The position numbers and the translations under genes were made by a program. A stretch of 64,000 nucleotides of DNA from the NCBI GenBank assembly GCA_017937215.1, contig JAGBDZ010000019.1:1-64000 (forward strand). The letters are read 5' to 3'. The notes below the pieces were generated by a model. That model was given only the letters and a program-made list of their open reading frames with translations, did not search any database and was not told where the DNA came from. Origin of the DNA: Akkermansia sp. (lineage in GTDB: Bacteria > Verrucomicrobiota > Verrucomicrobiia > Verrucomicrobiales > Akkermansiaceae). Positions 51,170 to 59,085 of the stretch are shown here, one piece after another (within the stretch, counting starts at the first letter, position 1; each line of letters starts with the position of its first letter).

Positions 51170-51796
51170 ATGGCAGAAACCGTAGAAAAGGTGACGGCAG
51201 GTAAGAAAGGAATCAACCGGAGACGCTGGATTGTGGGTATCTGGTTGCTTTTTGTTGCCGGTCTGCCCATTTATTATCTGCGTTCTGATTGCGATTGGGA
51301 TTACTCCCGCTGGGATGCTCCCATGGAGATTCTGGTGGCGAAAAAGAGCCCGGAGAATCACCTGCATGGTGATGAGGGCGTGTATACGCGTGTGTTTGTT
51401 GTCCGGCCTTCGGAGGATAATTATATATCCTTTAAAATAAACAGAGAACAAGGAGAAAAAAGAATAACACCCTTTCTCGCGTCTCTATTGAGGGAGCACG
51501 AGTTACCGCCCCCCTACTGTTATGATAGCTGGCTGGAGTACGGATGGGTGGATTTGGTAGAGTGCGGCAATGGGTTGCTGCTTGTGTGCGATTACAGTCG
51601 CAACAAAGGCGGACTGATGTCTGCACGATGGAGTTGGAAAGAGGGCAATTATCCTGGACATGTTGCCTTTTTTTACTTCTGGGCATGGCTTTCCATCTGG
51701 GTGCTTTTGCTGACCGTGGTTTTGTTTATACCGGGGGTAGTGCTGTATGGTCTGTTTCGTGCGCTCATACGCTTCATCCGCCTTGTAAAATCATAG
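51170..51796 (+). CDS. Hypothetical membrane protein
   Basis: 208 residues. An N-terminal membrane segment (about 20-38, WIVGIWLLFVAGLPIYYL) is followed by an external domain of about 130 residues and a C-terminal membrane segment (about 170-200, FWAWLSIWVLLLTVVLFIPGVVLYGLF). The N- and C-terminal ends are positively charged, so both are probably cytoplasmic. The start is fixed by the promoter at 51131-51159. Element copy C begins 12 bp after its stop codon (direct repeat at 51809). No family recognised. Confidence 0.7.
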   Translation: MAETVEKVTAGKKGINRRRWIVGIWLLFVAGLPIYYLRSDCDWDYSRWDAPMEILVAKKSPENHLHGDEGVYTRVFVVRPSEDNYISFKINREQGEKRITPFLASLLREHELPPPYCYDSWLEYGWVDLVECGNGLLLVCDYSRNKGGLMSARWSWKEGNYPGHVAFFYFWAWLSIWVLLLTVVLFIPGVVLYGLFRALIRFIRLVKS

Positions 51797-51808
51797 GGAT
51801 ACGTGTGG

Positions 51809-52050
51809 GGATAAGCAACACACGTGTCCCAAAGTTTGAGTACGGAGCTTGATAAATGGGAATTTGCGGGGGAGGAACTTTGTCGAAGCACGGGACTTTA
51901 GTCCCGATTAAATGCACCGTGATTTCGGGACTGAAGTCCCGTGCTCCGATAACGATAAACATCAATTTATTGAGCAGAGGGGGCTTCTTCCAAAATGTTG
52001 CTGATATTTCTATTCTCTACAAAATCTTTGGGACACGCGTGGATAAGCAA
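51809..52050. mobile_element. MITE-like REP element, copy C (with 10-bp direct repeats)
   Basis: The element spans 51819-52040 between perfect 10-bp direct repeats GGATAAGCAA (51809-51818 and 52041-52050). The ends are inverted: CACACGTGTCCCAAAG at the left and the complement of ACGCGTGTCCCAAAG at the right. Two REP palindromes, CGGGACTTTAGTCCCG and CGGGACTGAAGTCCCG, lie about 20 bp apart near the centre. Read in reverse it is nearly identical to copy D. It fills most of the 309-bp gap between a membrane protein gene and rnc. Confidence 0.9.
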
Positions 52051-52105
52051 GGCGGCCCACAATTAGCACTAGCCAAGGTCGGGTTCATGTGATAGAATAA
52101 CGCGC

Positions 52106-52789
52106 ATGGATAGAGAAGCGGTTGAAAAGAGCCTGGAATATGTGTTCACGGATGAGACGTGGCTGAGACAGGCACTTACCCACCCCAGTGTGGACCAGAA
52201 GCGTATCACGAACCTCAACTATGAGCGCCTGGAGTATCTGGGTGATGCCGTGCTGGAGCTGGTGGTGAGCCGCGAGCTCTTTACCCGCTACCCCAAGGCC
52301 GATGAAGGCGTGCTTACCAAGATGCGCTCCGCCATTGTGAGCCGAGCCAACCTTGCTAGGCTTTGCGAAGAACTGGGCTGGGGAGAGTGTATGGATATGA
52401 GCCCGCAGCTGGAGAAGAGCGGCGGCCGCAAGGCGCTCTCCATCCTTGCTAATACCTTTGAAAGTGTTATCGGTGCGGTGATGATGGATTCCAACTACAA
52501 TGCCGCCCGCAAGGTGTCGCTCAAGTTGTTGGCTGCCAGTCTTGAGAATGCCCAGAATCTCATTTCTATCAATCATAAGGGCGAGCTGCTGGAGAAACTG
52601 CAGGCTATCAATGGCCAGGGCCCGAAATATGCGGTAGAGCTTGTGGATGAAAGCAAGCCCGCGGGCCCGTTCCGCGCCCACGTGATGTGGAATGATAAGG
52701 AACTGGGCTGTGGCGAGGGGCAGAGCAAGCACAAGGCCGAAATGGCAGCTGCGGCCAAGGCTCTGGAACTGAAGCTTTTTGAAGCTTAA
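52106..52789 (+). CDS. rnc: Ribonuclease III
   Basis: 227 residues, family length. The catalytic signature NYERLEYLGDAVLELVVS lies near residues 36-53 and the second acidic site NTFESVIGAVMMD near 115-127. The C-terminal dsRNA-binding domain (about 155-225) has HKGELLEKLQAINGQGPKYAVE... and HKAEMAAAAKALELKLFE. It cuts double-stranded RNA in rRNA processing and regulation. A TAGAAT box lies 7 bp before the ATG (AACGCGC between), suggesting a leaderless message. The 3' end overlaps the convergent gene's stop by 4 bp. Element copy C lies just upstream and may supply or disturb its promoter. Confidence 0.95.
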   Translation: MDREAVEKSLEYVFTDETWLRQALTHPSVDQKRITNLNYERLEYLGDAVLELVVSRELFTRYPKADEGVLTKMRSAIVSRANLARLCEELGWGECMDMSPQLEKSGGRKALSILANTFESVIGAVMMDSNYNAARKVSLKLLAASLENAQNLISINHKGELLEKLQAINGQGPKYAVELVDESKPAGPFRAHVMWNDKELGCGEGQSKHKAEMAAAAKALELKLFEA

Positions 52790-53727
52790 AACTCAAGCCG
52801 GATAATCTGCACCGGCTCCGGAGTTGGTAGCAGCAGGGTGCGTTCGGTTGTTCCTTGCAAGCGCAGGTAGTGGTTCCCCTCACGTGGCAGCGTGAGGCGA
52901 GTGAAGTAGCGCATGTCATCCCTTGTGGTGGGGAGTTGACCGCTGGAAATTATATCGTTACTTTCATTGACGAGCTCGACCACCGGGGCTGTTTCCTGGC
53001 GGGGCAGGAGGTCAATGAGGATGCGCTGGGTGTTTTCGGGAATGCCTGCGGTGGCATACCAGCGGCGGGCAAGCTCCATGTAACGCTGCGTTACGTCCTC
53101 GGCTGCAAAATTGGCCAGGTTGCCAGCATTAGCCAATTTTTTCGGCCACCAGGTGGTTTTTCCCAGCGGGTAGGCGGCGAGGATACGCTGGAAAGGATGC
53201 CTCGGATTGAGCATGCCGATGTATTCCATGACCCAGGGGGTGTTGAAATCACTTTCTCCCATCTCAAGCATGTGCCAGGAGCCATCGAACCAGGCTTCAG
53301 CCCAGGTGTGGTTGCCTTCGATGTGGTTCCAGGTATGTACGCCCACTGCGCGCGCGGGAATGCCCACGGAGCGTAAGGCGCAGACCAGCAGTATGCTCTG
53401 CCCGGTGCAGGAAATCTTCTTTTCACGCAGCGTTTCCAGCACGTTCATGTTGTGCTTGCTGCGCTCCAAGGAATAGTAGGCTCCGGTAGCTTTACCCAGG
53501 CTGGTTGATATAGCCAGCACTGCCTCGCGTGCCGTGGTGCAAGCCTGGACGAGCGGGGCAATCAGTGGCGTGAGTACAGGGCGCCAGTCGCAGGGGATTT
53601 CGTCCACTACGGTGTCAGGAACTACCGCTGCCGCAGTTATTTCTGCCGGGGCAGCGTTGCTCCATGGGTACTCATTCGCCTGCAGGGGCGTGAGCATCAG
53701 GAAAAGCGCTGCCGCAAGCCGCTTCAT
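52786..53727 (-). CDS. Secreted transglutaminase-like protein
   Basis: 313 residues from ATG 53727 (MKRLAAALFLMLTPLQA, signal peptide). The longer frame reaching into miaB is rejected. The core 'ISCTGQSILLVCALRSVGIPARAVGVHTWNHIEGNHTWAEAWFDGSWHMLEM' matches the bacterial transglutaminase-like (TGc) fold: Cys in SCTGQS, His in GNHTWAEAW, and an acidic residue (E/D) in MGESDFN as the third member. These domains act as cysteine proteases or transglutaminases on the cell surface. The ATG overlaps the miaB stop (ATGA), so it is co-translated with miaB; functional linkage is doubtful. Confidence 0.8.
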   Translation of the reverse strand: MKRLAAALFLMLTPLQANEYPWSNAAPAEITAAAVVPDTVVDEIPCDWRPVLTPLIAPLVQACTTAREAVLAISTSLGKATGAYYSLERSKHNMNVLETLREKKISCTGQSILLVCALRSVGIPARAVGVHTWNHIEGNHTWAEAWFDGSWHMLEMGESDFNTPWVMEYIGMLNPRHPFQRILAAYPLGKTTWWPKKLANAGNLANFAAEDVTQRYMELARRWYATAGIPENTQRILIDLLPRQETAPVVELVNESNDIISSGQLPTTRDDMRYFTRLTLPREGNHYLRLQGTTERTLLLPTPEPVQIIRLEF

Positions 53728-55082
53728 ACTACCTCGCCGTAAAGGGTGAAGCCGGTGCACTCCGAAATGCGCACAGGCACCAGCGTGCCGATTTCTGCTG
53801 TGCCGCCGGGGATGATGACGGGCTTGTTCTGAGAGGTGCGGCCCTGGAGTCGGTCGGGGTTGTTCTTGCTGGGTCCTTCTACCAGAATAGTCTGCTCCGT
53901 GCCCACCAGTGCCTGGTTGCGGGCCACGGCGATGCGGTTCACTGTTTCGAGCAGGTCGTGGTTGCGCTCTTCCTTCACGCGCAGGCAAATCTGGTTTTCC
54001 ATGGCGGCGGCCACGGTATCGCGGCGCGGGGAGTATTGGAACACAAAGGCATTATCAAACTGAATGCGCTCCACCGCGGCCTTGGTTTCCAGATAGTCCT
54101 CATGCGTTTCGCCGGGGAATCCTACGATGATATCTGTGGTGATAGCGAGGTCGGGGCGGGCTTCGCGCATGGCTTCGCAGAGTCGCAGGTATTTCTCGTT
54201 CTTATAGGGGCGGCGCATGAGCTGCAGAATGCGGTCGCTGCCGCTCTGCATGGGGAAGTGGATGTGGCTGCAGAGCTTGGGCAGGTAGGTGTAGGCATTC
54301 ACCAGATCCTGGCGGAAGCCGATGGGATGCGGGCTGGTGAAACGGATGCGCTCCAGTCCGTCCATGTCGTTGAGCTTCTCCAGCAGACGCACAAAGGCAC
54401 CGCGGCCATTGATGACCGGTTCGTCCTTGCCGTAGCGGTTCACGATCTGGCCGAGCAGAGTCACTTCCTTCACTCCGCGGTCGACCAGCTCGCGCACTTC
54501 CTGCAGAATATCTGCCTCCGGACGGCTGCATTCGGAGCCGCGTGTGCTGGGCACGATGCAGTAAGAACAGCGCATCTCGCAGCCCTGCATGATGGAGACG
54601 AAAGCCGTGCAGTTGCCGGCGGGGGGCAGGTGGTCGCGGATGGCGTTCTGGAAGCCTTCTTCCTGCTGCGTGGCGCAGATGTGCGCACCGCGGCGAATGG
54701 GTTCGAACTCAGCCTGACCCAGGCGGCTGCGCAGCAGTCGGTTGCAAAGCTTGTACACATTGTGGTACTGCTGGGTGCCGGTCACGATATCCAGACGCGG
54801 CACATCGCGGAAGAGGGAAGCGGCGCGGCTCTGGCACATGCAGCCCATGAATCCGTACACCACCCAGGGTTTAGCAGTGGGGCGGGCGCAGAGCAGCCCC
54901 ATCTTGCCCAGTGCTTTCAGTTCGGCTTTTTCGCGCACCGAGCAGGTGTTGATGAGGATGACATCCGCTTGGGCTTCATCCTTGGTCAGCTCGTAGCCGC
55001 CCGCCAGAAACATGCTCGCCACCTGTTCGGAGTCGCGCTCGTTCATCTGGCAACCGTAAGTCTTAATCAGTACACTGGGCAT
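53724..55082 (-). CDS. miaB: tRNA-2-methylthio-N6-dimethylallyladenosine synthase MiaB
   Basis: 452 residues. It adds a methylthio group to i6A37 of tRNA. The N-terminal UPF0004 domain has the three Cys of the auxiliary cluster (KTYGCQMN, INTCSVRE and GFMGCMC), and the radical SAM motif CEMRCSYC (CxxxCxxC) follows near residue 165-172 in 'MQGCEMRCSYCIVPSTRG'. The C-terminal TRAM domain is visible near residues 380-450. The start is fixed by a -10 box (TAGCAT) ending 6 bp before the ATG. It is co-translated with the transglutaminase-like gene downstream. Confidence 0.95.
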   Translation of the reverse strand: MPSVLIKTYGCQMNERDSEQVASMFLAGGYELTKDEAQADVILINTCSVREKAELKALGKMGLLCARPTAKPWVVYGFMGCMCQSRAASLFRDVPRLDIVTGTQQYHNVYKLCNRLLRSRLGQAEFEPIRRGAHICATQQEEGFQNAIRDHLPPAGNCTAFVSIMQGCEMRCSYCIVPSTRGSECSRPEADILQEVRELVDRGVKEVTLLGQIVNRYGKDEPVINGRGAFVRLLEKLNDMDGLERIRFTSPHPIGFRQDLVNAYTYLPKLCSHIHFPMQSGSDRILQLMRRPYKNEKYLRLCEAMREARPDLAITTDIIVGFPGETHEDYLETKAAVERIQFDNAFVFQYSPRRDTVAAAMENQICLRVKEERNHDLLETVNRIAVARNQALVGTEQTILVEGPSKNNPDRLQGRTSQNKPVIIPGGTAEIGTLVPVRISECTGFTLYGEVV

Positions 55083-55088
55083 GCGCGT

Positions 55089-55117
55089 ATGCTACCACAC
55101 CCGCCTGCTCATGAAAA
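55089..55117 (-). promoter_or_regulatory. Leaderless-type promoter of miaB
   Basis: On the minus strand TTTTCA (55112-55117), 17-bp spacer, TAGCAT (55089-55094), then ACGCGC and ATG at 55082. Confidence 0.55.
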
Positions 55118-55137
55118 GCCCAATTCAAGTCTGCTCT

Positions 55138-55385
55138 TCATTTAGGCAATACGCGCGTGTCACAAAGATTTTGTAAGCTATAGAAACATCAGCAATATTT
55201 TTGAAGAAGCCTCCCCACTGCGCGATAAATTGATGTTTATCGTTATCGGAGCACGGGACTTCAGTCCCGAAATCACGGTGCATTTAATCGGGACTAAAGT
55301 CCCGTGCTTCGACAAAGTTCCTCCCCCGCAAATTCCAATTTATCAAGCTCCTGAATCAAACTTTGGGATGCACGTGTCATTTAGG
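55138..55385. mobile_element. MITE-like REP element, copy D (with 9-bp direct repeats)
   Basis: The element lies between perfect 9-bp direct repeats TCATTTAGG (55138-55146 and 55377-55385). The ends are inverted: GCGCGTGTCACAAAG (left) and the complement of CACGTGCATCCCAAAG (right). The two REP palindromes CGGGACTTCAGTCCCG and CGGGACTAAAGTCCCG face each other with 21 bp between. Read in the other direction it nearly equals copy C. The right direct repeat overlaps the HU gene's stop codon (55381-55383), so the insertion occurred exactly at the end of that gene. Confidence 0.9.
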
Positions 55386-55656
55386 AGTGCAGAAGTCCGT
55401 TTGCTGCTTTGAACGTAAGCTCGCTTCTGGCGGGGATATCACGCATGGCGTCGGTGTTGATGTCATAACCCCGGCGAGGCGCGCGAGTGACTCGTTCAAA
55501 GGTGCCGAAGTGGGCAATATGCAGCTTGGCGTCCGTATCGGCGGTGGCAAGCTGTATGGACGCGAGCACCGCCTCTACAGCAGCAGAGGCGGTGGCCCTG
55601 GTGGCGCCGGGGCCCATGTAGCGCTGAACCCTGGCTATAAGTTGTTTCTTATTCAC
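55381..55656 (-). CDS. HU/IHF-family DNA-binding protein
   Basis: 91 residues. The N-terminal helices ([34 protein letters not shown]) and beta-arm segment ([42 protein letters not shown]) fit the HU/IHF family (GFGxF replaced by HFGTF; 'RxGRNPxTG' replaced by 'RRGYDINTD'). It bends and packages DNA in the cytoplasm. The arm sequence differs enough that binding properties may differ from HU. The stop codon lies inside the direct repeat of element copy D. The ATG overlaps the mscL stop (ATGA), so it is co-translated with mscL. Confidence 0.88.
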   Translation of the reverse strand: MNKKQLIARVQRYMGPGATRATASAAVEAVLASIQLATADTDAKLHIAHFGTFERVTRAPRRGYDINTDAMRDIPARSELTFKAANGLLHS

Positions 55657-56075
55657 TTGTTCTTGAGAGCATCGCGAATCTCGCGCAGCAGCAGGATATC
55701 CTCCGGCGTGGGCGCGGGGGCAGGGGGCTCAGGTGCGGGCTCTGCCTTCTTGGCGCGCAGCTTGCAGATGAGACGCACCGCCCAGAAGATGGTCAGCGCG
55801 ATGATGATGAAATCCAGCACGGTCTGGCAGAAGACACCATACTTGATGACCGGCGCATCCTTGGCATCACTCAAGGCGAAGCTGAGCTCAGCCAGATTCT
55901 TCGTGTCGCCGGTGAGCATGGAAATGGCCGGCGTAATGATGTCCTTCACCAGGGAGGTGACAATCTTGCTGAAGGCCCCACCGATGATGACACCGATGGC
56001 CATATCCACCACGTTGCCCTTGAGCGCGAATTTCTTGAATTCGTCTACCCAGGCGGGTTTGATTTTCTTGAGCAT
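55653..56075 (-). CDS. mscL: Large-conductance mechanosensitive channel MscL
   Basis: 140 residues, family length. The first transmembrane helix begins with the N-terminal '[37 protein letters not shown]' signature, and the second helix is near residues 75-100 ([22 protein letters not shown]). The C-terminal tail is Lys/Ala/Pro/Glu-rich ([19 protein letters not shown]). It opens under high membrane tension as an osmotic safety valve. It lies 15 bp after the histidine-phosphatase gene and overlaps the HU gene by 4 bp, so all three are probably co-transcribed. Confidence 0.96.
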   Translation of the reverse strand: MLKKIKPAWVDEFKKFALKGNVVDMAIGVIIGGAFSKIVTSLVKDIITPAISMLTGDTKNLAELSFALSDAKDAPVIKYGVFCQTVLDFIIIALTIFWAVRLICKLRAKKAEPAPEPPAPAPTPEDILLLREIRDALKNK

Positions 56076-56090
56076 GGGAAAGAGAATGGA

Positions 56091-56777
56091 TTAGATTTTC
56101 TTGAAGGCTTTGGTGCCCCACTCGGTGCAGGTCCAGGTGGTGCCGTCTTCGCTGGTGAAGATGCACACGCCGCCGGTGGCTACCTTGATGTCGTGCTCAG
56201 CGCAGAACCCGGCATAGTCGCCGGTGATGACCGGAGCAAAGCGGATGGTGCCGTTGGAGGAGACGCAGAGCATAATCTCGCCGTCCTTCACTTCCGAGGC
56301 CAGGCTCATCCAGTTGTCGCGAATCTGCTGCACGTCCACCTTCCAGCCATCGGGCACGGTGGCATCGGCATTCCATTTGTCGATGATAGCTTCGCCCCTG
56401 GCATCCAGCTCTTCGGCGGTGAGGGTGGCGGGGTCGATGCCTTCGGCCTTGGCGGCCTCGGCACCCAGACGAGCCTTCACCTGTTCCTCGGTCTTGTTTT
56501 CATCGGGGCCGTAATCAACTTCGATGAAGCGGTGGTCAGGCTCCACCGGGCAGGTGCAGCCGGCAGCTTCGGCAGCCAGGGCGGCGGTGCCCATGGTGCG
56601 CTTCAGCGGAGCAGCGAGAATGCGGGTGGGCACCAGACCGAGTTTCTTGAGGTACAGACCCACACCGCGGCCGCGCTCCTCTTCAACGAGCTCCAGGTCA
56701 GTGTGGCATCCCACGCGGGTGGGTGTTTCTCCTTTGGCAAAAGTGTTGCCATGGCGGGCAATGATGAGTGTTTTCAT
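56091..56777 (-). CDS. Histidine phosphatase (phosphoglycerate mutase-like) family protein
   Basis: 228 residues. The RHG motif is in LIIARHGNT (His nucleophile near residue 9). The second Arg appears in ILAAPLKRTMGTA and an acidic pocket residue in FIEVDYGP. The second catalytic His of the family seems replaced: the corresponding segment 'MLCVSSNGTIRF' has Asn rather than His, so the enzyme may be weak or act differently. It may remove phosphate from sugar or nucleotide phosphates. It is driven by a strong promoter (56799-56827) with an AAGGAG ribosome site 14 bp before the ATG. It is the first gene of the mscL-HU transcript. Confidence 0.8.
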   Translation of the reverse strand: MKTLIIARHGNTFAKGETPTRVGCHTDLELVEEERGRGVGLYLKKLGLVPTRILAAPLKRTMGTAALAAEAAGCTCPVEPDHRFIEVDYGPDENKTEEQVKARLGAEAAKAEGIDPATLTAEELDARGEAIIDKWNADATVPDGWKVDVQQIRDNWMSLASEVKDGEIMLCVSSNGTIRFAPVITGDYAGFCAEHDIKVATGGVCIFTSEDGTTWTCTEWGTKAFKKI

Positions 56778-56798
56778 GATAAAAGTGGTATTCTCCTT

Positions 56799-56827
56799 AT
56801 ACTACACAAGGTGTGAATCGATGTCAA
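56799..56827 (-). promoter_or_regulatory. Sigma70-like promoter
   Basis: On the minus strand TTGACA (56822-56827), 17-bp spacer, TAGTAT (56799-56804), then AAGGAG and the ATG at 56777, a conventional leader of about 15 nt. Confidence 0.75.
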
Positions 56828-56850
56828 AGAAAATCAAAAGCAGATGGAGC

Positions 56851-57858
56851 TTATTTCTTGCCCTTTTTCTTCTTTTTGGCAGCAGACACCGTTTTCCACA
56901 CGGGCGAATCTTTGCTGTAAGCCGGACCACTTTCGCCATCCTGTGGGGATACAGGCCAATCTTCATTCGTGCGGAACAGCATGAGTGGGGCCTTCTTGTC
57001 TTTAGTCACCTCCTGGGTCAGCAGGTAGTAGAAACCGTGGCGACCGCATTCACCGATGATGATTTCGATGGGGTATTCCTTGCCCTCCTGCACGCTGACG
57101 GGAGTGCCGCCGGTCAGTCCGCCGAAAGAGTCGTTGAAGAATCCGGCGCTTTTGAGCTGAATCAGTCTGTAGCCCTTGTGCTTTGGATCCTTGCCATTTC
57201 TGAGATTCTGGATGTATTGCTTGTCTGTGCCTTTGGAAAAGGCTTCATCGCTGTTGTTGCCGGTGAATACGCTGGGAAGCACATAGCCGCTTTCCAATAC
57301 CACCTTGCCGCCGAAGCGCACCATCAGTGTATCATCTGCCGAGCCGACAAAGCGGAACTTCATCGTCTTCGGTGCGACTACGCGCCCCTTGAACACCCCG
57401 ATCCACCCGCCGGGAATGGCCTGCTGCGTTTCACTCACAAAGTCAGAGGCGGCATCGCCGATGCTTTTGCCTGCGGCCAGGTCCAGCTCGCCGTCCATAT
57501 TGACGCCGTAGCGGCGTTGCAGGTAGAGGTGCCCCACGGCGCAGGGCGTGGTGTATTCGTAATTATACTTGATATCGCTGTGGCGGCGGTTCATGATGTC
57601 CTTCATGGTGTTCATGTAGTCATTGCGGACATAGTTCCACCAGTCGCCGCTGTGCTGCTGCACTTCAGGCTTTAATTTGCCGCGGCGGTCTCGCTTGATA
57701 TCGTATATCGTGCCGCGCAGGAGCCCTTCCGGAGTTGTCGCGGCCTTTTCCTCACTGGTCCAGACGTAGGCGACCGGGCGTTTCTCCCATTCGGCTGTTA
57801 CCGGCTGAAAGAGCACGACTCCAAAGGAGAGAACGGAAAGAAGAATACTGGTTTTCAT
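56851..57858 (-). CDS. Secreted PA14-like domain protein (paralogue 1)
   Basis: 335 residues with a signal peptide (ILLSVLSFGVVLFQPVTA). The middle part (about 165-230: GWIGVFKGRVVAPKTMKFRFVG then SADDTLMVRFGGKVVLESGY) has the PA14-type pattern of a sugar-binding beta-sandwich ('DD' next to a strand with 'V..GK.V'). A later stretch 'YPIEIIIGECGRHGFYYLL' is also shared with its paralogue. No enzyme motif is present. It is probably exported and glycan-binding, which would fit a mucus-living Verrucomicrobiota (inference). The C-terminus is Lys-rich (SAAKKKKKGKK). It lies 12 bp after its paralogue, so both are on one transcript. Confidence 0.75.
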   Translation of the reverse strand: MKTSILLSVLSFGVVLFQPVTAEWEKRPVAYVWTSEEKAATTPEGLLRGTIYDIKRDRRGKLKPEVQQHSGDWWNYVRNDYMNTMKDIMNRRHSDIKYNYEYTTPCAVGHLYLQRRYGVNMDGELDLAAGKSIGDAASDFVSETQQAIPGGWIGVFKGRVVAPKTMKFRFVGSADDTLMVRFGGKVVLESGYVLPSVFTGNNSDEAFSKGTDKQYIQNLRNGKDPKHKGYRLIQLKSAGFFNDSFGGLTGGTPVSVQEGKEYPIEIIIGECGRHGFYYLLTQEVTKDKKAPLMLFRTNEDWPVSPQDGESGPAYSKDSPVWKTVSAAKKKKKGKK

Positions 57859-57870
57859 GATTGCTTGTAA

Positions 57871-59019
57871 TTAAACTTTGCGGAATCTGTTGTCTGCCTT
57901 TAGTTTCTTCTTGTCCTTTTTGCTTTTTTTTCTTTTCACTTTCCAGATGAGGGAGTCTTTTTCATAGGCGGGGCCTGCCTCATATTCAGAGGATGTGGCA
58001 CGTGTGCCGTATGGGTGTGTGACCGGGGCATCGTTTGTGCGGAAGAGCTGGAGCGGGGCTTTGGTGCCGGAGCTTATTTCCTGCGTGAGCAGGTAGTGCA
58101 TGGCTGTGCCGCCGTTGTTGGCTATGATGATTTCGATGGGATATGCCTTTCCTTCCTCCACGGTAATGGGGTTGCCGCAGGTGATGCCATTGAATTTTTT
58201 ATTGGTATATGGTGTGCTGCGGAGTGCAATCACCTCGTAATCGCTTCTTCCCGGAATTTTACCGGCTGCCAGGTCTCTCTGGTATTTGATGATGACTGCC
58301 GGTTCCCAGTCGCACCCCGGGTCTTTGATACCGTTGCCCTTGTATATGCCCGGGTGGACATAACCGGTTTCAAGCACCATTTCATTGTCGAAGTTCACAA
58401 TGATGGAATCATCTGCCGCACCACAGAAGCGGAATTTCATGCTTTTCGGGGCTATGACGGAGCCTTTGAAAATACCAATCCATGAGGAATGGTCCTTGTG
58501 TGATTTTGCCTTGGTGCTGTGCGTGTTTGTATCGGCTATGAAATCAGAGTCGCTCTCTTTTTTTCCTTTCAGGATGTTTTCCGGATCGGATGTCTTGACC
58601 GGTGCCATGTAAATGTGTGGTGTCGCCACATGGTACGGATATTTATACAGCTTGCTCAGAATGGAACTTTTGCCTTGCATGAGCATTTTCAACACCTGCG
58701 CGCATTGTCCGTGTACGTCAGGACTGTTGGTAGGGTTTTTTGCGCCGGTGCTGCGAATCTTATGGGCTTCTTTAAGGCTCTTGGCAATCTTTCCTGTGGC
58801 GTTATCTGAGTTGTAGATGCCGGAGTAGGTGAAGAACTCGCCTTTGGGGGTGCGATTATAATCGTAGAGCTCACCTTGCAGCATGCCTTCGGGGGCTTCT
58901 TTCGGCGCAGTACTGCCGGTCCACACGTAGCACATACCGCGGGGCTCCCATTCGGCTGCAACCGGGGATGTGTGTGCAAACAGCAGCGCTGCAATGGCTG
59001 GGAATAAAATTTGTTTCAT
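57871..59019 (-). CDS. Secreted PA14-like domain protein (paralogue 2)
   Basis: 382 residues from ATG 59019 (MKQILFPAIAALLFAHTSPV, signal peptide). It is similar throughout to the next gene product: 'AEWEPRGMCYVWTGSTAP' against 'AEWEKRPVAYVWTSEEKA', then the PA14-like core 'WIGIFKGSVIAPKSMKFRFCG' with 'AADDSIIVNFDNEMVLETGY', 'YPIEIIIANNGGTAMHYLL' and a Lys-rich end. The pair arose by tandem duplication and has diverged considerably. Surface or periplasmic glycan binding is the most likely role but is unproven. A -10-like TATGAT lies 19 bp before the ATG. No relationship to parE, which lies just upstream. Confidence 0.75.
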   Translation of the reverse strand: MKQILFPAIAALLFAHTSPVAAEWEPRGMCYVWTGSTAPKEAPEGMLQGELYDYNRTPKGEFFTYSGIYNSDNATGKIAKSLKEAHKIRSTGAKNPTNSPDVHGQCAQVLKMLMQGKSSILSKLYKYPYHVATPHIYMAPVKTSDPENILKGKKESDSDFIADTNTHSTKAKSHKDHSSWIGIFKGSVIAPKSMKFRFCGAADDSIIVNFDNEMVLETGYVHPGIYKGNGIKDPGCDWEPAVIIKYQRDLAAGKIPGRSDYEVIALRSTPYTNKKFNGITCGNPITVEEGKAYPIEIIIANNGGTAMHYLLTQEISSGTKAPLQLFRTNDAPVTHPYGTRATSSEYEAGPAYEKDSLIWKVKRKKSKKDKKKLKADNRFRKV

Positions 59020-59085
59020 GGTGGTTGATGATGTCGCTATCATATAGACGCCGCGCGCCAAGCAGTTTATTGTATAAAGTGGTAT

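Noticed and set aside
52786..53988. Longer start for the transglutaminase-like gene, 87 residues inside miaB
   Set aside because: The extra segment is Arg/Pro/His-rich shadow of miaB, and a clear signal peptide begins at 53727.
51774..55412. Two small frames with near-identical translations (MMFIVIGARDFSPEI...) inside element copies C and D
   Set aside because: They arise because the same repeat is present twice in opposite directions; there is no ribosome site, and the frame crosses the REP palindromes.
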